Source: Acidobacteriota bacterium
Lineage (GTDB): Bacteria > Acidobacteriota > Holophagae > Holophagales > Holophagaceae
Assembly: GCA_016192145.1 (NCBI GenBank)
Contig: JACPUT010000006.1
Location: forward strand, 1 to 64,000
Reading direction: 5' to 3'
DNA length: 64,000 bases
The position numbers and the translations under genes were made by a program. A model generated the notes under the pieces. It did not search any database and had not been told where the DNA came from. It saw only the letters and a list, made by a program, of their open reading frames with translations. This document shows, piece after piece, positions 56,275 to 64,000 of the stretch. Each line of letters opens with the position of its first letter. Position 1 is the stretch's first letter.

Positions 56275-59200
56275 GTGACGTTGCTCGGCCTCGCAGCCAT
56301 CGGGCTGTTCGTGTTCCTGATGATGATCCACGCCCGGGCCAAGCGCGCCCTGGACGAGGTGGAGGAGCTCAAGTCCGTCAACACGCGGGCGTGGGAGATG
56401 TTGCGCGGGCAAATCCGGGCCCTCGAAGCGGAGCTCGGTCGGTTGAAGGCCGGGGCACCCGGGATCGCCGCGCCCGAGGCGGAGCCGTCTCCCGCAGCGC
56501 CCCGCTCGGCCCCAGCGGCGGCGCGGACGCAGCCCCTCCCGGTGCAACCTCCCCCGGCGCCCGCGCCGCCTCCGCCGGTACCCATGGCGGTTCCGGTGGA
56601 CTTCGCCCCGCCCTCGCCCCGGCCCCTGCCGGAGTCCGTGCCGCAGGCCTCCCCGCGGGTGCCGGTTTCGAGCCCCGCCACTCCCCGCCCCATGGCGCCA
56701 CCTCCCGCGCCGGCGGGTCCCTCCCTCGCCGAGAAGCTCTCCACCTTCAACTGGGAAGAGCTGCTCGGCACCCAGGTCTTCCTGCGGTTGGGTGTGGCCG
56801 TCGTCGTGCTCGGCGTGGTGCTCTTCCTCGGCCTGGTGTTCACCCAGATGGGCGCCTTCGGGAAGGTGGCCATGGGCGTCGGCGCCGCCCTCGCGATGAT
56901 CCTCGGCGGCCTCTACGGTGAATCGAAGGAAGCCTGGCGGACCTTCGGCCGGGTGATCCTGGCCGGGGGCTGGGGCGTGCTGTACTTCACCGCCTTCGCC
57001 ATGCGCTTCGTGGCCGCGAGCCAAGTGATCCAGTCCACGCCCGCCGCGGTGGCGCTGCTCATGGCCGTGGCCGCGGGGGCCGTGCTTTTCTCCCTTCGCT
57101 ATAAGCAGGAATGGACGACGGCCTTCGCCTTCCTCCTCATCTACCTCAGCCTGGGCATGGCCGCCGTGGAGTTGCAGGCGCCCTTCACGCTGCCGGCGGC
57201 GCTGGTGGCCTCCGCGGCGCTGGGCTACCTCGCGTGGCACATGGGATGGGCCCGCCTGCTGGGCCTGGGCGCCCTGGCCTCCTGGGCCTGCCTGGGGCTG
57301 GGTGCCGCGAACCATGCGCCGGGTGGCCTCCCCCTTCCGCTGAACTGGCTCTGCCTCCTGGGCGTGTGGGCCGCCTTCGTCTGGCCGGTGCTGGCGTGGC
57401 GGGATGACTCCGAGGAGCCCTGGCTGGGCATGACGCTGGTGGCCAGTGGCATCGCCCTCATGGGACTGGGCCTTCAGGAGGGCTTCGCAACCGCCCCGAC
57501 CCGGGCTTGGATGCTGCCCCTGGCCTATGGCCTGCTGGGCCTGCCCGCCGCGCTGCTGCTCCGGTCCCAGTCGCGCCGCGGCCTCTTCAAGGTCCAGACG
57601 CTCCTGGGCCTGCTGGCCCTGGGCCTCGTGGGGCCCCTGCGCGTGGGCTTCCGGAACGGCTGGCTGCCCGTGCTCCGCATGGTGGGGATCGAGGCGCTCT
57701 TCGCCGCGGGCATCTTCATGCGGGAGCGGTTCTTCCGCGTCGTGGCCCTCGCGGCCTTCGCGCTCACCTTCATGGAGATCTTCTTCCTCCGCCTGGGGAT
57801 CTTCGGAGGCGGCGCGCCGGAACAGGCACGGCTCGCCATGCTCGTCGTGGTGGTCTCGCTCTCCCTCCTCAACGCCTACCTGCTGCGGGGCCCCTGGGCG
57901 GAGTCCATCGATGGGGAGGAGGCCGCCTTCGCGCCGCCCTTCTTCAACATCGGCGGCGCGACCTTCCTGGCCTGCCTCATCTGGATGCACGCGCCCCATG
58001 GCGCCGTGGCCCTGCTGCTGCTGGCCTCGGCCCTCCTCTTCCAGGAGGCGGCCCTGGCCACGGGGCACCGGGAGCTGCCCTGGCTGGCCCAGGGGCTCGC
58101 GGGGCTCTCGCTCATCGGCCTATTTGCCGTGAGCCTGCCCTCCCTGGCGGGGGATGGCCGATTGCGCGTCCTCACCTGGGCCTTCCTTTCGCTGGGGTTC
58201 TACCTGAGCCACGGCCGCGCCGCCCTGAGCGCGGGGAAGCTCACCGACCCCTTCCGCAAGGGCACCCGCTGGCTCCACCTGATGGCGGGCCTGGCCCTGG
58301 CCCTGGGGCTGGTGCTTCAGGAGGCGCCCTCGGCGTGGATCGCGCCGCTCATGGCCCTGCTGGCCCTCCTCCATTTGGGGGTGGGACTGCGCGCGTCCCG
58401 GGTGGAGTGGACGGCCACGTCCGGCGGCGCCTGGCTCGCGGCGCTCCTGGCCGTGGGCGGTTCCAGCTGGAGCCTCGGGGGCGATTTCCATGGCGTCTCC
58501 CGGCGGCTCCTCTCCGTGGGGGCCTTCCTCGCGCTGGGTTACACGGGCCGCCTGCTGGTGCGGCGGGCCCGGGTGGAAGGGACGCTGGAAACCTCCGTGG
58601 GCTGGGCCTTGGGCTGCATCCTCCCCCTCGTGCTCGCGGCGCTCATCTGGGTGGAGGCCCCCGCGCTGTGGGCGGCCCCCCTTCTCGCCTTGGCCCTCCT
58701 GATCCACGCCTGGGCCGCGGTGAAGCGTACCGGACTCGAAAGCTTGATCCAGGTGGCGGAGCTGTTCGCCGCGTCCCTCCTCGCCCTGGTGCTGTTGAGC
58801 TGGCCCGTGGAAAGCGCCGCCTTCTTCTCCCCGCGCCTGGGCACCATCGCCCTGGCGATCTTGGGTTGGTACCTCGCGCACCTGCTCTTCCTACGGGAGG
58901 AGGGACGGGGGAACACCCTCACGGCGCATGCCTTCGGATCGGCCCTGGTGGACGCCCTGCCGATGCTGGGAGCCCTGGGCGTGGCCTTGGCCGTGAAGGG
59001 CGAAGCCCTGGCCCACGACAAGAACCTGCTGGTCTCCCTGGCCTGGGGTCTCCTGGGCCTGCTGCACCTGGAAGGCGCCCGTGCTCTGGCCCGCCGCGCC
59101 TGGTTCTGGATCTCCGCCCTGGCGCTGGCCGCGGGAGCCGTGCACTTGCTGCTGGTGAACGTGCCCCAGCCCGGGGAGCTCTTCGGCCTCAGCCTGCGCA

Positions 59201-59955
59201 CCCTCACGGTGCTGCCCTTCCTGCCGCTCTTGGTCTACGCCCATGTCACGGTGGAGGCGGCGGGTGAGGAACTGGATGTAGCCCGGGCGGCCGCGCGCTG
59301 GAAGGCGCTGGGCATCTTCGCGGGGGCCATCCTCGGGGCCAGCTACCTGCTCTACGAGCTTCACCGGGCCGCCGTGATCGTGGCCTGGTCCGCCCTGGCC
59401 CTGGGCCATGGGGGGGCCTGGATCCGCTGGCGGACGCCCCAGCTGCGCCTCTCGGCCCTGGGCCTGCTCGCCGCGGTGCTGATCCGCACCGTCGGCGTGA
59501 ACCTGGCCCTGCGGGATGAGTTCCGGGGTCTGCGCCTCAACCTGTTCGCCGTGCCGGCGGCTTGCCTGCTGCTGCTCCTCGGCTTCGTCCTTCTCAACCG
59601 GGATGAGCAGGGCTCGAAGGGGGAGGCGCGCTTCGGCGTCGCGGGGAGCCGCTTCTGGTTGCTGGGCCTCCTCGCCATGGTCACCGCCTACTTCTGGGTG
59701 GAGGCCTCGGGCAAGGAACTCACCATCTGGTGGAGCCTGGAAGGCCTGGCCGCCGTGGCCCTGGGCTTCATGGTCTCCGAGCGCTGGGCGCGTCTGGCGG
59801 GCCTATCGCTGCTCAGTTTCTGCATCCTCAAACTGTTCGTCTACGACTTGCGGGGCCTGGAGGGCATGGCGCGCATCCTCAGCTTCATCGTGCTGGGCCT
59901 CGTGCTGGTCGGAGTCTCCTGGGTGTACACCCGCTTCAAGGAGCGCCTCCTGTGA
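56275..59955 (+). CDS. DUF2339 giant polytopic membrane protein
   Basis: A 1226-residue protein. TM1 lies at the N terminus (LLGLAAIGLFVFLMMI), followed by a coiled coil (about 20-55), a long Pro/Ala-rich linker (about 60-155), the conserved TFNWEELLGTQVFLRLGVAVV-like entry to the DUF2339 domain (here LSTFNWEELLGTQVFLRLG), and more than twenty hydrophobic helices to the C terminus. The function of DUF2339 is unknown; members are often next to envelope or signalling genes. Start codons are non-ATG: GTG 56275 or TTG 56263. The stop overlaps the start of the M48 protease gene, so the two are co-translated. Confidence 0.88.
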   Translation: MTLLGLAAIGLFVFLMMIHARAKRALDEVEELKSVNTRAWEMLRGQIRALEAELGRLKAGAPGIAAPEAEPSPAAPRSAPAAARTQPLPVQPPPAPAPPPPVPMAVPVDFAPPSPRPLPESVPQASPRVPVSSPATPRPMAPPPAPAGPSLAEKLSTFNWEELLGTQVFLRLGVAVVVLGVVLFLGLVFTQMGAFGKVAMGVGAALAMILGGLYGESKEAWRTFGRVILAGGWGVLYFTAFAMRFVAASQVIQSTPAAVALLMAVAAGAVLFSLRYKQEWTTAFAFLLIYLSLGMAAVELQAPFTLPAALVASAALGYLAWHMGWARLLGLGALASWACLGLGAANHAPGGLPLPLNWLCLLGVWAAFVWPVLAWRDDSEEPWLGMTLVASGIALMGLGLQEGFATAPTRAWMLPLAYGLLGLPAALLLRSQSRRGLFKVQTLLGLLALGLVGPLRVGFRNGWLPVLRMVGIEALFAAGIFMRERFFRVVALAAFALTFMEIFFLRLGIFGGGAPEQARLAMLVVVVSLSLLNAYLLRGPWAESIDGEEAAFAPPFFNIGGATFLACLIWMHAPHGAVALLLLASALLFQEAALATGHRELPWLAQGLAGLSLIGLFAVSLPSLAGDGRLRVLTWAFLSLGFYLSHGRAALSAGKLTDPFRKGTRWLHLMAGLALALGLVLQEAPSAWIAPLMALLALLHLGVGLRASRVEWTATSGGAWLAALLAVGGSSWSLGGDFHGVSRRLLSVGAFLALGYTGRLLVRRARVEGTLETSVGWALGCILPLVLAALIWVEAPALWAAPLLALALLIHAWAAVKRTGLESLIQVAELFAASLLALVLLSWPVESAAFFSPRLGTIALAILGWYLAHLLFLREEGRGNTLTAHAFGSALVDALPMLGALGVALAVKGEALAHDKNLLVSLAWGLLGLLHLEGARALARRAWFWISALALAAGAVHLLLVNVPQPGELFGLSLRTLTVLPFLPLLVYAHVTVEAAGEELDVARAAARWKALGIFAGAILGASYLLYELHRAAVIVAWSALALGHGGAWIRWRTPQLRLSALGLLAAVLIRTVGVNLALRDEFRGLRLNLFAVPAACLLLLLGFVLLNRDEQGSKGEARFGVAGSRFWLLGLLAMVTAYFWVEASGKELTIWWSLEGLAAVALGFMVSERWARLAGLSLLSFCILKLFVYDLRGLEGMARILSFIVLGLVLVGVSWVYTRFKERLL

Positions 59956-60905
59956 GCTTTCCGTTGAAACCCCGCCATGGGGCCCTGCTCGGCATCGCCG
60001 CCCTCTGCGCCCTCGTGATGGTCACCGTGGGCCGTCACGCCACCCCGCAGCAGCTGGTGACCCTCGCCCCCGTGGTGGATCGCGGCACCGAAGTGCTCAA
60101 GGCCGCCGATGAGGTGGGGCAGCGCCTCACCCGGTTGAGCCCCGCGGAGTTGGAGCAGCTGGACGCCGAGATCGAGGCCCGCTTCGCCTTCCACGGCGAC
60201 CCCGCCTCCCCGGACTTCGTGCGGGACCGGGATTACGTCCAGGAGATCCTCTCCCACCTCAGGGCCACGACCGAGCTGCAGCCCCGGCCCCGCCTCCACC
60301 TGATGCAGGCAACGGCGCCCAACGCCTTCGCGCTGCCCGGAGGCACCATCCTCATGACTACGGGGATGATCGACTTGTGCGCGAACGAGGCGGAACTGGC
60401 GGAAGTGATCGCGCATGAGATGGGGCATCACAAGCTGGGCCATCCCCTGGCACGCCTCCAGTACGAACGCGCCGCCCGGAAGCTGGGCGGCACGCTGCTC
60501 CAGGATCTGGCCTCACTGGGGTACACGCTCTATTCCCGCGGCTACAGCGCGCGGGACGAGGAGGAGGCGGACCGCCAGGGCCTCGCCATCGCGGCCCGGG
60601 CCGGTTACCACCCCCAGGCGGTGCAGCGGCTCATGACCCGCATGCAGGCCCGGTTCGGCCGATCGGAGGGTTCCCCTTCCAACGTCGTGGAGGAATCGGT
60701 CCATGCGGCTGAAACTGCCCTGAAGAATTACTTCACCACCCACCCTCCCTTCCCCGACCGCATCCTGAAGCTGGAGCGGGCGCGGGTTGAGCTGGGCCTC
60801 GGAGTCACGGACCAACGCTGGTTCCTGGGCACCCAGAACCATCGGGAGCGCGTTTCCGCTTTGCAGCACCAACGTCCGGGAGATTTTTTGCAAGGGTCGC
60901 TCTGA
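59952..60905 (+). CDS. M48-family metalloprotease, exported
   Basis: A 317-residue protein: an N-terminal membrane helix or signal anchor (LLGIAALCALVMVTVG), then an M48 domain with APNAFALPGGTILMTTGMI (here NAFALPGGTILMTTG), the zinc site VIAHEMGHHKLGH near residue 155 and the third ligand Glu in ARDEEEADRQGLAI near 198. The family includes HtpX, BepA and Oma1-type quality-control proteases; the periplasmic BepA-like group is the closest by layout. GTG 59952 overlaps the stop of the DUF2339 gene. The N-terminal region before the zinc site is longer than in HtpX, and there is only one membrane segment. Confidence 0.9.
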   Translation: MSFPLKPRHGALLGIAALCALVMVTVGRHATPQQLVTLAPVVDRGTEVLKAADEVGQRLTRLSPAELEQLDAEIEARFAFHGDPASPDFVRDRDYVQEILSHLRATTELQPRPRLHLMQATAPNAFALPGGTILMTTGMIDLCANEAELAEVIAHEMGHHKLGHPLARLQYERAARKLGGTLLQDLASLGYTLYSRGYSARDEEEADRQGLAIAARAGYHPQAVQRLMTRMQARFGRSEGSPSNVVEESVHAAETALKNYFTTHPPFPDRILKLERARVELGLGVTDQRWFLGTQNHRERVSALQHQRPGDFLQGSL

Positions 60906-60932
60906 CGGGTTTGGAGGACCGTCCATTCAATC

Positions 60933-60960
60933 CTTGAGCGGAGGGGGAGGCGGGCGATAA
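60933..60960 (+). promoter_or_regulatory. Possible promoter upstream of the Ser/Thr kinase gene
   Basis: TTGAGC, a 16-bp spacer and GATAAG, located about 180 nt before the kinase ATG. The rest of the 60906-61139 gap holds no ORF with a ribosome site that I can support. Confidence 0.35.
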
Positions 60961-61139
60961 GGGTGGGGGGATCCCTATGCCCTCATGCTCGGCTCACTTC
61001 TCAAGCCAGGCCGGATCGCGAGATCCAGGAGGTCAGGGATCGCCTTGGCGGGGAGCGGCATCGTTCACGGCGGAGAAGGGTGCCCCCGCGGGGCATTCCA
61101 TCTGGAGGCCATTCTCTTGGAACCGAATAGGGGGTTGGC

Positions 61140-63365
61140 ATGGCGACTGAGACCCTGGTCGGGACCTCCGTTTCCCACTACCGGGTCACCCGCCTGCTGG
61201 GCGCCGGTGGGATGGGGGTCGTCTACGAAGCGGAGGACACCCGGCTCGGGCGGCGCGTGGCCGTGAAGGTGCTTTCGGAGGAGCTGCAGCGGGATCCCTC
61301 GGTGCTGGAGCGCTTCCAGCGGGAGGCTCGCGCGGCCTCGGCCCTCAACCATCCCGGCATCTGCACGGTGCACTCCATCGAGCTGCACGAGGGCCAGCAC
61401 TTCATCGTCATGGAGCTGCTCGAGGGGCAGACGCTGGCCAAGCGCATCGGCAAGCAGCCCTTGGAATTGGCCGAAGTGCTCGATCTGGGGATCCAGATCG
61501 CGGACGCCCTGGAATCGGCCCACTCCAAGGGCATCGTCCACCGGGATCTGAAGCCCGTGAACCTCATCCTAAATTCCCGGGGGCAGATCAAGATCCTCGA
61601 TTTCGGCTTGGCGAAGATCGGTTCGCTGACGAATTACGCGGGGGACCTGCCCGCCGATTCCCGAATCGAGACCCAGCTGGGCCTGGCCGACCTCACCAGC
61701 GCGGGGATGGTGCTGGGGACCGTGCACTTCATGTCCCCCGAGCAGGCCCGGGGCCTGCCCACGGACGCCCGCACGGATCTCTTCTCCGTCGGTTCCGTGC
61801 TCTATCAAATGGCCACCGGCAGCCTGCCCTTCCAAGGCGACACGCCCGCGGTGGTCTTCGACGCCATCCTCAACCGCCACCCGCGTCCGGTGCACGAAGC
61901 GAACCCGGCCATGCCTCCGGCCCTGGGGCAGATCCTCGAGAAGGTCCTGGAAAAGGACCGGAACCTGCGCTGTCAGACGGCCACGGAGCTGAAGACGGAT
62001 CTGCTCCGCTTGAAGCGGGACTTCGATTCGGGTCTGCGGCGGGAGGCGGAGCTCTCGGATTCGAAGGGGAAGGCCCCCGGCCAGCGTTCCGTCGCCGTGC
62101 TCTACTTCGAGAACCTCTCGGGCGTGAAGGAGGACGAGTACTTCCGGGATGGGGTCACGGAGGACATCATCACGGAGCTCTCCAAGATCCAGGGCATGCA
62201 CGTGTTTTCCCGGCCCACGGTGCTCGCCTACCGCGATCGGCCTGTCACGCCCGCGCAGATCGGGCAGCAGTTGCGGGCCACCTTCGTGCTCACGGGAAGC
62301 GTGCGCCGCTCGGGCAGCCGCCTGCGCATCACGGCCCAGCTCGTGGACACGCAGACGGACTTCCCCCTCTGGTCCGAGCGCTATGACCGGGAGATGCAGG
62401 ACGTGTTCGAGGTGCAAGACGAGATCGCCCGGAAGATCGCGGAGGCCCTGCGCATCAAGCTCACGCCGCAGGAGCAGGAGGCCCTCTCCGCGAAGCCCAC
62501 GGAGAACCTGCAGGCCTACGATCACTACCTCCGGGGGCGCAGCTACGCGCGCCGGCTCACCCGGCAGGATCTGGAATTCGCCCTCCAGATGTTCAACGAC
62601 GCCGTGACGCAGGATCCGGAATTCGCCCTGGCCCATGCGGCCATCGCCAACGTCTGCGCCTACTACTTCAGCCACTACGATCGCGAGCCCTCCTGGATCG
62701 ACCGGGCCCGGGCCGCGTCGGAGAAGGCGGTGGCCCTGCGGCCCGACGTCCCCGAGGTGATGGTGGCCCAGGCGTGGATCCTCTACTCCCGGGGCGAGTA
62801 CCAGGACGCCGCCCGCATCCTGCGCTCCGTGGTGACCCGCAAGCGGGACTGCGAAGGGGCCTTCTACCTCCTGCTGCGCTGCCTCTTCGCTTCCGGGCAC
62901 CACGCGGAGGTGGCGGCCCTGGCCGAGGAGGCCATCGAGGCCAGCGGCACCGACTACAACGTCTACGTCCCCATCCTGAATTCCCTGGGCGCCCTCTCGA
63001 AGCGGGAATCGCGGACGAACATCATGCAGCGGGCCATCCAGGCCTTCGAGCAGCACATCCGGGAGGTTCCGGAGGATGCTCGGGCCCGGAGCCTCCTCGC
63101 GGCCTACTATGCGGACCTCGGAAGGCCAGAGGATGCCAAACGGGAGGCCACCATGGCCATGACGCTGCGCCCCAACGAATCCTCCATCCTCTACAACGCG
63201 GCCTGCACCTTCTGCATGCTCAACCAGAAATCCGAGGCCCTGGACGCCATCACCAAAGCCTGGCGGGCGGGCTTCCGGGATCCCGACTGGGTCTGGGGGG
63301 ACCCGGACCTCACCCTCCTACATGGCGAGCCGGAGTTCGAGAAGCTGTATCCGCGGAAGACCTAA
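61140..63365 (+). CDS. Serine/threonine protein kinase with TolB-like and TPR domains
   Basis: A 741-residue cytoplasmic protein without a membrane helix. The kinase domain (about 14-285) has GAGGMGVVYEAED, Lys in VAVKVL, HRDLKPVN, DFGLAK and SPEQARG; all catalytic residues are present. A TolB/FlgO-like domain (about 318-440) begins SVAVLYFENLSGVKEDEYF and includes the FVLTGSVRRSG signature. The C-terminal half (about 455-741) is TPR-like. This kinase-TolB-TPR order is widespread in Acidobacteriota. It likely acts on partners bound by the TPR part. The stop overlaps the convergent asparaginase gene by 4 bp. Confidence 0.93.
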   Translation: MATETLVGTSVSHYRVTRLLGAGGMGVVYEAEDTRLGRRVAVKVLSEELQRDPSVLERFQREARAASALNHPGICTVHSIELHEGQHFIVMELLEGQTLAKRIGKQPLELAEVLDLGIQIADALESAHSKGIVHRDLKPVNLILNSRGQIKILDFGLAKIGSLTNYAGDLPADSRIETQLGLADLTSAGMVLGTVHFMSPEQARGLPTDARTDLFSVGSVLYQMATGSLPFQGDTPAVVFDAILNRHPRPVHEANPAMPPALGQILEKVLEKDRNLRCQTATELKTDLLRLKRDFDSGLRREAELSDSKGKAPGQRSVAVLYFENLSGVKEDEYFRDGVTEDIITELSKIQGMHVFSRPTVLAYRDRPVTPAQIGQQLRATFVLTGSVRRSGSRLRITAQLVDTQTDFPLWSERYDREMQDVFEVQDEIARKIAEALRIKLTPQEQEALSAKPTENLQAYDHYLRGRSYARRLTRQDLEFALQMFNDAVTQDPEFALAHAAIANVCAYYFSHYDREPSWIDRARAASEKAVALRPDVPEVMVAQAWILYSRGEYQDAARILRSVVTRKRDCEGAFYLLLRCLFASGHHAEVAALAEEAIEASGTDYNVYVPILNSLGALSKRESRTNIMQRAIQAFEQHIREVPEDARARSLLAAYYADLGRPEDAKREATMAMTLRPNESSILYNAACTFCMLNQKSEALDAITKAWRAGFRDPDWVWGDPDLTLLHGEPEFEKLYPRKT

Positions 63366-64000
63366 GCGCGATCCGCCCCCGCGAAGTCGTGCCAGTCGTA
63401 GTACCAGCGGTCCTGATCGGGATCCCAGTCGTCCCAGGTGGCCACCTTCTCCAGGGCGGGAAGGTAGGCTTCGGGCACGATGCCAGGCACGACGAAGGCC
63501 TTCTGGCGGCGCAGGCCGTAGGGGTTGCGAAGCTCGAAGCCGAGCACGCCGAGCACGGCCCGGGCCACGTACCAGGTGGCCTGCGGGTTCCAGCCGTGGG
63601 CGATCTTGATGACGACGCCGAGGCCGTTGGGGTAGTCCGGGTGGTCGATGGCGAGGCCCAGCAGGCCGTCGGCGCCCTCCTTGGCGATGACGCGGCCTTC
63701 GCAGGCCTTCATGACCGTGCTGTCCAGGCGGTTGAAGCCGCCCACGAGGTCGGGGTGGCGCACCATGGCCTCCCAGATCCAATCCTCGTTCCGCACCTTG
63801 GCGAGGCCCGCGTAGAGCACGGCCAGCTCGCCCACGGTGTTGCTCACGGTGGGCAGGCCGCAGCCGTCCTTGGCCGTGCGCAGGGGTTCCCAGGTAGGCC
63901 CAAGGAAGCGGCGCAGCTGCTCCAGGTAGGCGAGGAAGAAGGGGTGCTGGGGCAGCATGTAGCCGGCCCGATTCCAGCCCTTGCCGCGGCAGCCGCGGAG
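63362..64000 (-). CDS. L-asparaginase II family protein (partial, runs off the window)
   Basis: 212 codons from the window edge to TAG; the true N terminus lies beyond 64000. The visible part contains CRGKGWNRAGYMLPQHPF, matching the CSGKH..GW...GY..P.HP region of the PF06089 asparaginase II family, GCGLPT, and VVIKIAHGWNPQATW. Members hydrolyse asparagine in the cytoplasm. In place of the usual CSGKHA the sequence reads CRGKGWN, a shortened version of that loop. An ATG at 63958 would start inside the domain and is not used. Confidence 0.75.
   Translation of the reverse strand, partial: LRGCRGKGWNRAGYMLPQHPFFLAYLEQLRRFLGPTWEPLRTAKDGCGLPTVSNTVGELAVLYAGLAKVRNEDWIWEAMVRHPDLVGGFNRLDSTVMKACEGRVIAKEGADGLLGLAIDHPDYPNGLGVVIKIAHGWNPQATWYVARAVLGVLGFELRNPYGLRRQKAFVVPGIVPEAYLPALEKVATWDDWDPDQDRWYYDWHDFAGADRA

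Overview
The window is 64 kb of very GC-rich chromosome from a Gram-negative bacterium. Evidence for the outer membrane is GmhA and KdsA (heptose and KDO synthesis for lipopolysaccharide), a TonB-dependent receptor ending in Phe, and the uppS-cdsA-dxr-rseP envelope cluster. Gene content (serine/threonine kinases with TolB/TPR tails, an MglA-type GTPase fused to two-component domains, propeller sensors, a CxxCH protein, MEP-pathway isoprenoid synthesis) and codon bias fit an Acidobacteriota member of the Holophaga/Geothrix type. That placement is inference, since no rRNA is present. Coding density is high, and I see no rRNA, tRNA, CRISPR array or prophage.

Layout. 1-199: tail of an IS4-type transposase directly upstream of riboflavin synthase. 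200-5.6 kb: ribE, DsbD, an HD hydrolase, a PTPS-III-like QueD homologue, and a LytTR regulator with a PAS partner. 5.8-10.6 kb: a polysaccharide deacetylase lipoprotein, FtsK and a hemerythrin-like protein. 10.8-15 kb: a YCF48-like protein, a TonB receptor, and a DUF2231 protein with a P460-like heme tail. 15-21.8 kb: gmhA, a DUF4124 protein, hemW, an lrp-abm-eamA-eamA operon, and divergent kdsA with a GNAT acetyltransferase. 21.8-25.7 kb: a flavoprotein/ThDP enzyme pair and a small secreted protein. 25.8-38.3 kb: an MTD1-like methylene-THF dehydrogenase, an endonuclease III/BtuF-like fusion, a receptor Ser/Thr kinase, a ferritin-like protein with a cupredoxin, a glycosyltransferase with an OmpR-type regulator, two secreted proteins, and the GTPase-kinase hybrid. 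38.4-42.6 kb: two leader ORFs, then uppS-cdsA-dxr-rseP. 42.6-49.2 kb: smpB, a second hemerythrin-like protein, DedA, two sensors sharing a cysteine-rich output module, prolyl iminopeptidase and KynB. 49.3-55.5 kb: a 2-aminophenol/2-aminomuconate catabolic operon in which a dioxygenase subunit is fused to a RidA deaminase, then YafY, DinB and a small membrane protein. 55.7-64 kb: a CsgG-like protein, a DUF2339 giant membrane protein, an M48 protease, a Ser/Thr kinase-TolB-TPR protein, and an asparaginase cut by the window edge.

A recurring theme is a set of dispersed palindromic elements. They usually have arms made of short (about 7-9 bp) tandem units around a spacer. At least five sequence families are present. 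They sit between genes of operons and often reach into coding sequence: they supply a signal peptide (31.2 kb), C-terminal tails (31.9, 51.3 and 5.0 kb) and the linker of a fusion protein (27.4 kb). The most unusual single items are the AmnA-RidA fusion, the nth-BtuF fusion across a perfect hairpin, and the uppS leader, where two short ORFs repeat the start of UppS.
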